Source: an uncultured Acetatifactor sp.
Lineage (GTDB): Bacteria > Bacillota > Clostridia > Lachnospirales > Lachnospiraceae
DNA: 21,586 nt
Assembly: GCA_910587755.1 (NCBI GenBank)
Contig: CAJUNZ010000049.1
Location: 1 to 21,586 of the forward strand
Direction: 5' to 3'
Within the stretch, counting starts at the first letter, position 1. Each line of letters begins with the position of its first letter. Position numbers and translations under genes: made by a program. The notes under the pieces were generated by a model. The model had not been told where the DNA came from and ran no database searches. It saw nothing but the letters and a program-made list of their open reading frames with translations. This document shows, piece after piece, positions 8,124 to 15,873 of the stretch.

Positions 8124-8423
8124 TTGATTCAGCGTGATGATATATTGTCGATGGAATTTTTGAAGAAGACGGAGTTTACAGGCTGCCACCGGGGCATGCG
8201 CTACCGTCTGGAAGGAGTGTCCGGCGGGGACGGGGAGAAGAAGCTTTGCTGCACCGTCTGGCCGGAGCCCTTCAGTTTTGGAAGGACACCTCAGGAAAAA
8301 AAGCAGTCTGCAGAGTTTGCGTTTGAGGAAAAGGGTGTGGAGGAAGCCGTGGCGTGGATGAATGCCCGGTTTTGTGAGGATGTGGACAGGTGGGAGCGGT
8401 CAAAAGAAAACTGGGACAAGTAG
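8124..8423 (+). CDS. Small conserved-looking protein of unknown function
   Basis: 99-aa soluble protein with no membrane segment or signal peptide. I do not recognise the family. The start is TTG at 8124, supported by AGAGG at 8111-8115 with eight bases of spacing; the next in-frame Met is nine codons on. The N terminus (MIQRDDILSMEFLKK) and a central CTVWPEPFSFGRTPQEKK segment look structured, and the C terminus is charged and helical. It sits between sigE and a VanZ-like gene with its own probable promoter, and its base use matches the neighbours, so it looks like a resident gene. A role in sporulation is only suggested by place. Confidence 0.7.
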   Translation: MIQRDDILSMEFLKKTEFTGCHRGMRYRLEGVSGGDGEKKLCCTVWPEPFSFGRTPQEKKQSAEFAFEEKGVEEAVAWMNARFCEDVDRWERSKENWDK

Positions 8424-8462
8424 GGACTCCCCCTGTACAGATTTATTTACGGAGAAAATAAG

Positions 8463-8978
8463 ATGATTGAATATATATACCATGATCTGCTGTTTGCAAC
8501 AGGGTATCTTCCCTATGGCCTTGTGGTGGGGATACCTCTGGCCGCGGTCCTGATGTGGGCGGTAAACAGGAGAAACGGGGACAGAAAACCGGCAGCGCTG
8601 CTGCCGGTTGCTGTCTTTGGGATTTATTTTGCGGTAATGTTTGTTATCACGTTCCTGTCCAGAGAGAGCGGCAGCAGAAAGGGCGTGGTGGATCTGGAAC
8701 TTTTTTCCACCTGGGGGATCAATGCCAGGAACAATGCCTTTGTGGTGGAAAATGTGCTGTTATTTATTCCCTATGGATTTTTTGCCTGTCTGGCTTTCCG
8801 GTGGAAAAAACGTCTTCTGTGCTGCGGGTTTCTGGGGGCGTGTACCAGCCTGGGGATTGAGTGTCTGCAGCTGATAACACGCCGGGGGTATTTTCAGATA
8901 GACGATATTTTGACAAATATTCTTGGAACTCTCATAGGGTGGGGGTTATTCAGGCTGATTTTCTGGAGAAAGCAGTGA
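8463..8978 (+). CDS. VanZ-like membrane protein
   Basis: 171-aa protein with four or five hydrophobic helices. It carries the VanZ family pattern: ARNNAFVVENVLLFIPYGF, then a short loop, then GIECLQLITRRGYFQIDDIL and NILGTLIGW. VanZ in enterococci gives mild teicoplanin resistance, but relatives are widespread and mostly of unknown role in the envelope. ATG 8463 has GGAGA at 8451-8455. It follows the small gene by 39 bases and probably shares its transcript. It is convergent with sigG, with only 13 bases between the two stops. No resistance role can be claimed from sequence. Confidence 0.85.
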   Translation: MIEYIYHDLLFATGYLPYGLVVGIPLAAVLMWAVNRRNGDRKPAALLPVAVFGIYFAVMFVITFLSRESGSRKGVVDLELFSTWGINARNNAFVVENVLLFIPYGFFACLAFRWKKRLLCCGFLGACTSLGIECLQLITRRGYFQIDDILTNILGTLIGWGLFRLIFWRKQ

Positions 8979-8991
8979 CGACCGGGCCCCT

Positions 8992-9771
8992 TTATGCGCT
9001 CAGGTAGCTGCGCATGGCCCGGAGGGCGCTTTTCTCCAGCCGGGATACCTGGGCCTGGGAGATGCCGATGGCGTCCGCCACCTCCATCTGGGTCTTGCCC
9101 TCGAAAAAGCGCAGGGTGATGATCTCCCTCTCCCTGGCGCTCAGGCGTTTCATGGCTTCGCTCAGGGACAGGTGTTCCACCCAGGTCTCTTCCTTGTTCT
9201 TCTTGTCGCTGATCTGGTCCATCACATAGAGGGTATCGCCGCCGTCGGTGACAATGGGCTCATAGAGGCTCATGGGGTTCTGGATGGCGTCCAGGGCATA
9301 GGCGATGTCTTCTTTGGCGATGCCGATTTCCGCTGCGATCTCCTCAATGGAGGGTTCCTTGAGGTTCTTTCTGGTCAGGTTCTCCTTGGCGTAGATGGCT
9401 TTGTAGGCGGTGTCTTTCAGGGAGCGGGAGACACGCATGGTACTGTTGTCCCGGAGGAAACGGCGGATCTCTCCGATGATCATGGGCACTGCATAGGTGG
9501 AAAATTTTACCTTCAGGGAAGTGTCGAAATTGTCAATGGCCTTGATGAGCCCGATGCAGCCGATCTGGAAAAGGTCATCCACATTTTCATTGCTGGAGGC
9601 GAATCGTTTGATGACGCTCAGAACCAGGCGCAGGTTCCCTTCAATGTATGTCTCCCTTGCTTTGCTGTCCCCGGCTTCTATCTGCTGGAAGAGGGCTTCC
9701 TTTTCTTCTGCCTTCAGCAGAGGGAGTTTTGAGGTGTTTACTCCGCAGATCTCAACTTTTCCCTGTGTCAT
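8992..9771 (-). CDS. sigG: RNA polymerase sigma-G (late forespore sigma factor)
   Basis: 259-aa forespore sigma factor. The N terminus, KVEICGVNTSKLPLL, is the well-known SigG-specific start, including the conserved segment bound by inhibitors such as CsfB/Gin. Region 2 reads EGNLRLVLSVIKRF and DDLFQIGCIGLIKAIDNF with FSTYAVPMIIGEIRRFLRDN. Region 4 holds GKTQMEVADAIGISQAQVS. ATG 9771 is chosen: it has AGGAA four bases upstream and aligns with the B. subtilis start, while an in-frame ATG at 9783 has no ribosome site. The gene is inverted relative to sigE and separated by two unrelated genes. Upstream on the same strand a GGGAATATT matches a sigma-F/G -10, but no clear -35 was found. Confidence 0.96.
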   Translation of the reverse strand: MTQGKVEICGVNTSKLPLLKAEEKEALFQQIEAGDSKARETYIEGNLRLVLSVIKRFASSNENVDDLFQIGCIGLIKAIDNFDTSLKVKFSTYAVPMIIGEIRRFLRDNSTMRVSRSLKDTAYKAIYAKENLTRKNLKEPSIEEIAAEIGIAKEDIAYALDAIQNPMSLYEPIVTDGGDTLYVMDQISDKKNKEETWVEHLSLSEAMKRLSAREREIITLRFFEGKTQMEVADAIGISQAQVSRLEKSALRAMRSYLSA

Positions 9772-9948
9772 GTTATTCCTCATTTCCGCGCAGGATCATT
9801 GCGCTGCTGGTGAATTCTTTATAGAGGTAGTATGTGCCTGAAGAGTAAAAATATTCCCGGGGCGGTGGGAAAAAATTTGTGGGTCAGTCACGTTTGGGGC
9901 TCTGCTGCATATCTGTAGAAGTAAAGACATTATTATAAGAGGTGCAGG

Positions 9949-10182
9949 ATGCTGTATTCAGAGCTGAAGTGCAAGGATGTGGTCAACATTAAGGACTGCA
10001 GGAAACTGGGGAAGGTGTGCGATCTGGAGTTTGACCCCTGCAGCGGCTGTATCTGCAAGATTATGGTGCCGGGTTGTAACAGGGTGCTGAATTTCCTCAA
10101 CTGCGAGCCGGAAATCGTCATACCTTTCAAGGATATCAGGCAGATCGGGCCGGACATTATTCTCGTTGACATCCACTGCTGA
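9949..10182 (+). CDS. ylmC: YlmC/YmxH-family PRC-barrel protein
   Basis: 77-aa protein with the YlmC/YmxH layout: MLYSELKCKDVVNIKDCRKLG, a central FDP-turn strand, and the closing VIPFKDIRQIGPDIILVDIH. These form a small PRC-barrel beta domain. Family members are found near sigG in many spore formers, and this one starts 178 bases from the divergent sigG. Ribosome site AGAGGTG at 9938-9944. It is unusually rich in cysteine, with nine in 77 residues (8, 17, 24, 31, 34, 36, 43, 52, 77), including CSGCIC, which suggests metal binding or disulfides. Its biochemical function is not established. Confidence 0.88.
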   Translation: MLYSELKCKDVVNIKDCRKLGKVCDLEFDPCSGCICKIMVPGCNRVLNFLNCEPEIVIPFKDIRQIGPDIILVDIHC

Positions 10183-10233
10183 TTATGGTACTTTAATGTT
10201 AAAAAGTGAGTGCTTACGGAAGGGGGCGGGCCT

Positions 10234-10683
10234 ATGAAATGTCCATTTTGCGGCCATGAAAATACAAGGGTGATCGACTCCAGACCGGCGGAGGAGAACA
10301 ATTCCATCCGCCGACGTCGTGCATGCGACGAGTGCGGGAAGCGGTTTACTACCTATGAGAAGGTGGAGACCATTCCTCTGATTGTCACCAAAAAAGATAA
10401 TAACCGGGAGTCTTATGACCGCTCCAAGATTGAAGGCGGTCTGCTCCGGGCCTGCCACAAGCGGCCTGTGAGTGCCCAGCAGATCACAGCTCTGGTGGAC
10501 GAGGTGGAAAGTGACATATTTAACAGGGGAGAGAAGGAAATCTCCAGCCAGATGGTGGGGGAACTTCTGATGAACCGGCTGAAGGAACTGGACGCGGTGG
10601 CTTATGTGCGGTTTGCCTCCGTGTACAGAGAATTCAAGGATGTAAATACCTTTATGGACGAGCTGAAGAAGCTGCTTGGGTAG
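10234..10683 (+). CDS. nrdR: NrdR, transcriptional repressor of ribonucleotide reductase genes
   Basis: 149-aa regulator that senses ATP/dATP and represses nrd genes. The N-terminal zinc ribbon has CPFC (C3, C6) and CDEC (C31, C34), with the basic stretch SIRRRRAC. The ATP-cone domain follows, with PLIVTKKDNNRESYDRSKI and a C-terminal AYVRFASVYREFKDVNTF. Length is standard. ATG 10234 places the zinc ribbon at residue 3 and follows a GGAAGGGGG. The in-frame GTG at 10210 would add eight unusual residues. No nrd genes or NrdR boxes were recognised in the window. Linkage to the sigG/ylmC region is common in Clostridia. Confidence 0.96.
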   Translation: MKCPFCGHENTRVIDSRPAEENNSIRRRRACDECGKRFTTYEKVETIPLIVTKKDNNRESYDRSKIEGGLLRACHKRPVSAQQITALVDEVESDIFNRGEKEISSQMVGELLMNRLKELDAVAYVRFASVYREFKDVNTFMDELKKLLG

Positions 10684-10686
10684 CGG

Positions 10687-10719
10687 CTGCCGGGGAAGCA
10701 GGAGCGGCTGCCCCGGCAG
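10687..10719. terminator. Hairpin between the convergent nrdR and SpoVB-like genes
   Basis: CTGCCGGGG at 10687-10695 pairs perfectly with CCCCGGCAG at 10711-10719 across a 15-base loop, in the 49 bases between two convergent stops. No T run follows on either strand, so termination strength is uncertain. Confidence 0.4.
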
Positions 10720-10732
10720 GGGTTGTGTGGCG

Positions 10733-12058
10733 TCAGTGTTTTTTCAGAAAACGGTGGAGACAGCCCAGGTACAGCACCCCCAGCAGCAGCTGGCTTGCCA
10801 GGAGTCCCCAGAGATAGCCTGCGATCCCAAAATGAGGTATGGCCAGGAAGACGAATCCTAAGCGCACCAGAAGGCAGATGACGTTCATGACAAAAATATG
10901 CCCTGCCAGTCCCAGTCCCTGGAGAATGCTGGAGAGAGTGGTGTCCAGGTACAGGAAGGGACAGAGGAATCCCAGAGTCTGGATAAAATAGCCTGCCAGG
11001 GGGCTGTCAAAGACTGTGGCGCCGATCCAGTCCCCCAAAAGGACAAAGCCTCCCAGGCAGCAGAGGCCCATAAGACCGCAGTATTTCACCGTGCGGACGG
11101 CGGCGCTTCGGACGGCGGACATGTTTCCCAGGGCGTAGTTCTCTGAGATCAGGGGCAGCAGCAGCACGGCCACGGCGCTGGTGAGAGCGTTTGGGAAGAA
11201 GATAAAGGGCATGGCCATGCCGGTAAACACCCCGTATACGCTGAGGGCGGTCACACTGTCGTACCCGTAGGATTTCAGCCGGGCGGGAATGGAGACGGAT
11301 TCCACGCTCTGCAGAAGGTTCAGCACAATGCGGTTGGCGGTCAGGGGCAGGGCCATGGAGAGCAGCCTGCCGCAGAGGATTCCGGAGGACACGGCGCCCT
11401 GGCCGGGAAGCCAGGTCTGAGAGGAGCGGGGCAGCACTGCCAGGATGGTCATTACCATGGAGAAAAATTCTCCCACTGTGAGTCCCAGCACCGCTACGCT
11501 GATGGAGGGGATTTTGCCCAGGGCCAGGTAGTGGGAGGACACAATGTAGACACAGCCCACCCGGACAGCCTGTTCCAGAAGCTGCGACCCTGCGGGAATG
11601 CCCGCTTTTTTTATGCCGTAGAAGTAGCCGTTGATGCAGGCGTGTACGGCGCTGAGGGGCACGGAGAAGGACAGGATCCGCAGCATGGAGGCGGTGCGGT
11701 GCTCCTGGAGCAGGGTGACGGAGATGGGGTCCGCAAAGAAATACAGGACGGCATTGCAGACCAGGGACAGGGGCAGGGAAAAGCTCAGGCCCAGAACCAG
11801 GGGGCGCAGGGAGGAGGTTTTCCGGGCCGCCGCCTGTTCCGCCACCAGCTTGGAGATGGCGGTCTGATATCCGGCTGCGGTGAGGGAGAAAGAGAGGGAG
11901 AGCACCGGGCTTAACAGCTGATAGATTCCCATTCCTTCTTCCCCAAACAGGCGGGAGAGATAGATGCGGTAAAAAAATCCTATGAGCCTGCTTACGATTC
12001 CTGTGGCGGTGAGGATGAAGGCGCCCATAATCAGAGGATGTCTTTTTGTTTTCATCAT
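10733..12058 (-). CDS. SpoVB-like polysaccharide/lipid flippase (MATE/MVF superfamily)
   Basis: About 441-aa membrane protein with some 12 or more hydrophobic helices. The N terminus, ATGIVSRLIGFFYRIYLSRL then GEEGMGIYQLLSPVLSLSF, is typical of the SpoVB/YkvU group of polysaccharide exporters, which in B. subtilis is needed for spore cortex formation. Close relatives with other substrates exist, so the exact cargo is open. Two adjacent ATGs (12058, 12055) are possible starts, neither with a good ribosome site. A GTG at 12103 is also in frame, but a TATAAT at 12097-12092 on this strand lies inside that extension, which favours the later starts. It is divergent from the cysteine desulfurase gene. 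Confidence 0.8.
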   Translation of the reverse strand: MMKTKRHPLIMGAFILTATGIVSRLIGFFYRIYLSRLFGEEGMGIYQLLSPVLSLSFSLTAAGYQTAISKLVAEQAAARKTSSLRPLVLGLSFSLPLSLVCNAVLYFFADPISVTLLQEHRTASMLRILSFSVPLSAVHACINGYFYGIKKAGIPAGSQLLEQAVRVGCVYIVSSHYLALGKIPSISVAVLGLTVGEFFSMVMTILAVLPRSSQTWLPGQGAVSSGILCGRLLSMALPLTANRIVLNLLQSVESVSIPARLKSYGYDSVTALSVYGVFTGMAMPFIFFPNALTSAVAVLLLPLISENYALGNMSAVRSAAVRTVKYCGLMGLCCLGGFVLLGDWIGATVFDSPLAGYFIQTLGFLCPFLYLDTTLSSILQGLGLAGHIFVMNVICLLVRLGFVFLAIPHFGIAGYLWGLLASQLLLGVLYLGCLHRFLKKH

Positions 12059-12145
12059 TTTATGTTCTGCGTTTCTCTTGGCTGTTCCTTCATTATATTC
12101 CACAGGGATGTCTGGCAGAACAGGGGTAAAAATGGGGGTGTAGGG

Positions 12146-13324
12146 ATGATTTATCTGGATAATGGGGCCACAACCAGAATGGCCCCGGAGGTTCTGGAGG
12201 CGATGCTGCCGTACCTAGGGGGAGAATTCGGCAATCCCAGCGCCGTGTACTCCCTGGGGGCCAGGGCCAAAAAGGCGGTAAATGAGGCCAGGAGGAGCAT
12301 TGCCGGTCTCGTGGGCGCCAGGCAGGAGGAGATCTTTTTCACGTCAGGGGGCACCGAGGCGGACAACTGGGCCCTGAAGGCTGCGGCAGAGGGGTTTAAG
12401 GCCCGGGGAAGGCACATTGTCACCACAAAGGTGGAGCACCATGCCGTGCTCCGGGCCTGCGGATACCTGGAGCAGAGGGGATTTGAAGTGACCTATGTGG
12501 ATGTGGACGGGGAGGGCCTGGTAAGGCTGGAAGCGCTGGAGGCGGCCCTGCGCCCTGACACCATTCTGGTGAGCGTTATGACCGCCAACAATGAGACTGG
12601 CGTCATTCAGCCCATCAGGGAGATAGGGGCTCTCACGCGGGAGAGGGGGATCTGTTTCCACACGGACGGGGTGCAGGCCTTCGGACATATTCCTGTGAAT
12701 GTGGATCACCTGGGAGTGGACATGCTCAGCGCCAGCGCTCATAAATGCGGCGGTCCCAAGGGGGTTGGAATGCTCTATGTGCGCAGGGGAGTGGGGCTGC
12801 CTTCTTTTCTTCAGGGCGGGGGCCAGGAGGATCACAGAAGGGCGGGGACGGAGAATGTGCCTGGGATCGTGGGATTCGGCGCCGCTGCCAGAAGGGCGGC
12901 AGACAGGATGGAGGAGCAGGCCGGGAAGGAAAGGCAGCTGAGGGATTACCTGATCCGGCGGATTCAGGAGGAGATTCCCCACTGCCGCCTGAACGGCCAC
13001 AGGGAGCGGAGGCTTCCTGGGAATGTGAATTTTACATTTCAGGGCCTTCAGGGGGAGCCCCTGCTGCTGGCCCTGGATATGAAGGACATCTGCGTCTCCG
13101 CCGGGGCGGCCTGTCATGCAGGTTCCCTGGAACCCTCCCATGTGCTCACTGCCATGGGCCTGAGTCCCCAGGAGGCGTCTGGGGCGCTGCGGTTTACTCT
13201 CTCCGGGGAGAATACCAGGGAGGAGCTGGATCAGGTGGTGGAATGCCTGAAGGAGAGCGCGGCCAGGCTGCGGAGCATGTCCCCGGAGTATGAGGCTTTT
13301 TGTACTGTGCAATCGGAGAAATAG
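12146..13324 (+). CDS. Cysteine desulfurase, NifS/IscS family
   Basis: 392-aa PLP enzyme that takes sulfur from cysteine for Fe-S clusters, thiamine or tRNA thiolation. It opens MIYLDNGATTRMAPEVLEAM. SGGTEADNWALK binds the cofactor phosphate region and HTDGVQAFGH holds the PLP-contacting Asp. The Schiff-base lysine is K200 in SAHKCGGPKG, and the sulfur-accepting cysteine is C323 in SAGAACHAGSLEPSHVL. The start is ATG 12146 after GGGGGTG. It is not followed by iscU or thiI, so the acceptor is unknown. The last 15 or so residues look unconserved. It is divergent from the SpoVB-like gene, with an 87-base shared upstream region. Confidence 0.93.
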   Translation: MIYLDNGATTRMAPEVLEAMLPYLGGEFGNPSAVYSLGARAKKAVNEARRSIAGLVGARQEEIFFTSGGTEADNWALKAAAEGFKARGRHIVTTKVEHHAVLRACGYLEQRGFEVTYVDVDGEGLVRLEALEAALRPDTILVSVMTANNETGVIQPIREIGALTRERGICFHTDGVQAFGHIPVNVDHLGVDMLSASAHKCGGPKGVGMLYVRRGVGLPSFLQGGGQEDHRRAGTENVPGIVGFGAAARRAADRMEEQAGKERQLRDYLIRRIQEEIPHCRLNGHRERRLPGNVNFTFQGLQGEPLLLALDMKDICVSAGAACHAGSLEPSHVLTAMGLSPQEASGALRFTLSGENTREELDQVVECLKESAARLRSMSPEYEAFCTVQSEK

Positions 13325-13396
13325 ACAAGTCGAGATGTGTCAGTTTTTTCTACGGTTCCTTACCAGGCGTCTGGTTAAAAACGAGGAGGCAGGACT

Positions 13397-15082
13397 ATGG
13401 GCAGAACAATTTCCATCGGGGCACAGAGCTTTGAATTTATACGTAAAAATGGATGTTTTTTTGTGGATAAAACAGATTTTATAAAAGAGTGGTGGGAGAA
13501 TGCGGACGCAGTCACATTGATTACCCGGCCTCGCCGTTTTGGAAAGACATTGAACCTGGACATGATGAACTGCTTTTTTTCCAGGACATACCAGGGACGG
13601 AGCGAGTTGTTTGAGGGGCTGTCCCTCTGGAAGGATGAGAAGTACCGAAAGCTTCAGGGAAGCTATCCTGTGATTTTCCTGAGTTTTGCGGATATCAAGG
13701 GGCAGACCTTTGAGGAAACGAAACAGGGGATTAAGTACGCGCTTGAGAGATTGTACAGGGAGCATAAATATGTAAAGAACGGAGAGGGAATGGATGAAAA
13801 AGAACTGGAATTTTTCGATTCTGTTTCGTCCAGAATGCCGGATGATGTGGCTGTATTGGCTTTGAAATATTTGTCAGATTATTTGAATACCTATTATGGC
13901 AAAAAAGTCTTGATTTTTTTGGATGAATATGACACGCCGCTGCAGGAGGCCTATGTATATGGGTACTGGGAGGAACTGGTTGGCTTTATCAGGCAGATAT
14001 TCAATTCCGCTTTTAAGACCAACCCGAGTATGGAGCGGGCGGTGATGACGGGCATTACCCGGGTAAGTAAAGAGTCCATTTTTTCGGATTTAAATAATCT
14101 TACAGTTGTAACAACTACGTCTGAGAAATACTGCACTCGGTTTGGTTTTACAGAGGAGGAGGTGTTTCAGGCGCTGGATCAGATGGGGATGTGGGAGCGC
14201 AAGGGGGATGTGAAGCAATGGTACGATGGCTTTACCTTTGGCAGTCAGCGGGATGTGTATAATCCCTGGTCCATTACCAATTTTCTGGAAGAAAAGGAAC
14301 TGAAGCCTTACTGGGCGAATTCCAGCTCTAACCGCCTGGTCAACCTGCTGATTCGGCAGGGGAATGCTCAGACCAAGACGATTATGGAGGATTTGATGAA
14401 GGGCGGCACCCTGGAGACGGAGATTGATGAGGAGATTATTTTTGACCAGCTCCAGAGGAAATATGGGGCTGTCTGGAGTATGCTTTTAGCCAGCGGGTAT
14501 CTGAAGGTAGTGGCTCGAAGGTTTTCACAGGAGACAGGAGCATTTACCTACCATTTGAAATTGACTAATCGGGAAGTATATATGATGTTTAGAAATATAA
14601 TCCGTGATTGGTTCAGCGGGGAGGACGTGCCCTATAATGGTTTTATCAAAGCGCTGCTTCTGGGAGATGTGAAAGCTATGAATCGCTTTATGAATAAGGT
14701 GGCTCTTGCCACATTCAGCTTTTTCGACACCGGCAGAAAACCATCGGAGGAAGCGGAACCGGAGCGTTTTTACCATGGATTTGTCCTGGGCCTGATGGTG
14801 GAGCTTGCGGGAAGGTATCGCATCATGTCCAACCGGGAGAGCGGGTTCGGGCGCTATGATGTGATGCTGGAGCCCTGTAAAAAGGAGGATCCGGCCTTTG
14901 TGCTGGAGTTTAAAGTGCATGATCCGGAGGATGAAGATACCCTGGAGGATACGGTGCAGGAGGCTTTAAAACAGATTCGGGATAAGAACTATGACAGTGA
15001 GCTGATTGCCAGGGGAATTGAGGAGGGACGTATCCGCCACCTGGGCTTTGCCTTTGAGGGCAAACGGGTTTTGATTGGCTAA
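13397..15082 (+). CDS. AAA-ATPase-like protein with C-terminal PD-(D/E)XK nuclease domain
   Basis: 561-aa soluble protein of the family that pairs an AAA-ATPase-like domain with a PD-(D/E)XK domain (Pfam AAA-ATPase_like and PDDEXK_9). It begins with the family lead FVDKTDFI. A short Walker A, RPRRFGKT, has K50, and Walker B is VLIFLDEYDTPLQ with D176/E177. A sensor-like TGITRVSKESIFSDLNNL follows. The nuclease core is GFGRYDVML (D488) then VLEFKV (E504, K506). AGGAGG at 13384-13389 fixes the start. The family is abundant in gut anaerobes, often in multiple copies, and its role is unknown; phage defence or mobile-element links have been proposed. The gene is more AT-rich than the wall genes, hinting at acquisition. 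Confidence 0.88.
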   Translation: MGRTISIGAQSFEFIRKNGCFFVDKTDFIKEWWENADAVTLITRPRRFGKTLNLDMMNCFFSRTYQGRSELFEGLSLWKDEKYRKLQGSYPVIFLSFADIKGQTFEETKQGIKYALERLYREHKYVKNGEGMDEKELEFFDSVSSRMPDDVAVLALKYLSDYLNTYYGKKVLIFLDEYDTPLQEAYVYGYWEELVGFIRQIFNSAFKTNPSMERAVMTGITRVSKESIFSDLNNLTVVTTTSEKYCTRFGFTEEEVFQALDQMGMWERKGDVKQWYDGFTFGSQRDVYNPWSITNFLEEKELKPYWANSSSNRLVNLLIRQGNAQTKTIMEDLMKGGTLETEIDEEIIFDQLQRKYGAVWSMLLASGYLKVVARRFSQETGAFTYHLKLTNREVYMMFRNIIRDWFSGEDVPYNGFIKALLLGDVKAMNRFMNKVALATFSFFDTGRKPSEEAEPERFYHGFVLGLMVELAGRYRIMSNRESGFGRYDVMLEPCKKEDPAFVLEFKVHDPEDEDTLEDTVQEALKQIRDKNYDSELIARGIEEGRIRHLGFAFEGKRVLIG

Positions 15083-15148
15083 AATCAGCTCCTCAGCGGG
15101 ATAAGGGATTCAATGGACTGCAGAGAGAAACGGACGGAGGTGCATAAA

Positions 15149-15835
15149 TTGTCGTATAAAATTTTGGTGGTGGAGGATGACTGGGTGATTGCAGGGCAGA
15201 TGAAGAATCATCTGGAAAAATGGGGCTATGAGGTGGCCTGTGTGGGAGATTTTCGGAATGTGCTGACAGAATTTGCCGCAGCCGCCCCGCAGCTGGTGCT
15301 GATGGACATAGGACTTCCTTTTTACAACGGCTATTACTGGTGCGGGCAGATCCGGCAGGTGTCCCAGGTGCCGATTATTTTTGTGTCCTCCGCCGGGGAC
15401 AATATGAACATTGTCATGGCCGTGAACATGGGAGGCGATGATTTTATTGTAAAGCCTTTTGAACTGGAAGTGCTCTCGGCCAAAGTGCAGGCCATGCTCC
15501 GGCGCACCTATGCTTTCCGGGAGCAGACCAGGGTGATGGAGTGGCAGGGGATAATACTGGACTTGACGGACTCCACGCTGCTGACCGGGGAGGAAAAGGT
15601 GGAGCTGACCAAGAATGAGTTCCGGATCCTGCAGCTTCTGTTTGAAAATGCCGGGAAGATCGTGTCCAGGGAGGCTATTATGAAGCGGCTCTGGGATAAC
15701 GACTGCTTTGTGGACGATAACACGCTGACGGTGAATATGACCAGGCTTCGGAAGAAACTGGAGGGAGCAGGACATAAAGCTTTGATTCAGACAAAAAAGG
15801 GTGCGGGGTATCTTCTGGGTGCGGAGAAGGATTGA
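15149..15835 (+). CDS. OmpR-family response regulator, BceR-like
   Basis: 228-aa two-component regulator. The receiver domain starts SYKILVVEDD, with phospho-acceptor D53 in LVLMDIGLPFYNGYYW and the conserved Lys in FIVKPFELEVLSAK. A winged-helix DNA-binding domain follows (LTKNEFRILQLLFENAGKIV ... GAGYL). The GYYWCGQIR and SSAGDNMNIVMAVNMGGDDF segments are characteristic of the BceR/GraR/YxdJ group, which controls responses to peptide antibiotics. The start is TTG 15149, eight bases after CGGAGG. An ATG at 15113 lacks a ribosome site and would add 12 unrelated residues. It overlaps the kinase reading frame at TGATG. Confidence 0.92.
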   Translation: MSYKILVVEDDWVIAGQMKNHLEKWGYEVACVGDFRNVLTEFAAAAPQLVLMDIGLPFYNGYYWCGQIRQVSQVPIIFVSSAGDNMNIVMAVNMGGDDFIVKPFELEVLSAKVQAMLRRTYAFREQTRVMEWQGIILDLTDSTLLTGEEKVELTKNEFRILQLLFENAGKIVSREAIMKRLWDNDCFVDDNTLTVNMTRLRKKLEGAGHKALIQTKKGAGYLLGAEKD

Positions 15836-15873
15836 TGCAGGAACAGAGTGGCGCCTGGAAAGGAGTAATACAG

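Noticed and set aside
8979..8991. Terminator between the convergent VanZ-like and sigG genes
   Set aside because: Only 13 bases, with just a GGGCCC; no stem long enough and no T run.
9849..9880. Sigma-F/G promoter for sigG, from GGGAATATT on the minus strand
   Set aside because: The -10 fits, but at 15 bases upstream there is no G-Y-A-T-A-like -35, so it is mentioned only in the gene note.
13364..13377. Small inverted repeat ACCAG-GCGT-CTGGT before the AAA-ATPase-like gene
   Set aside because: A five-base stem without a T run is too weak to call a terminator or operator.
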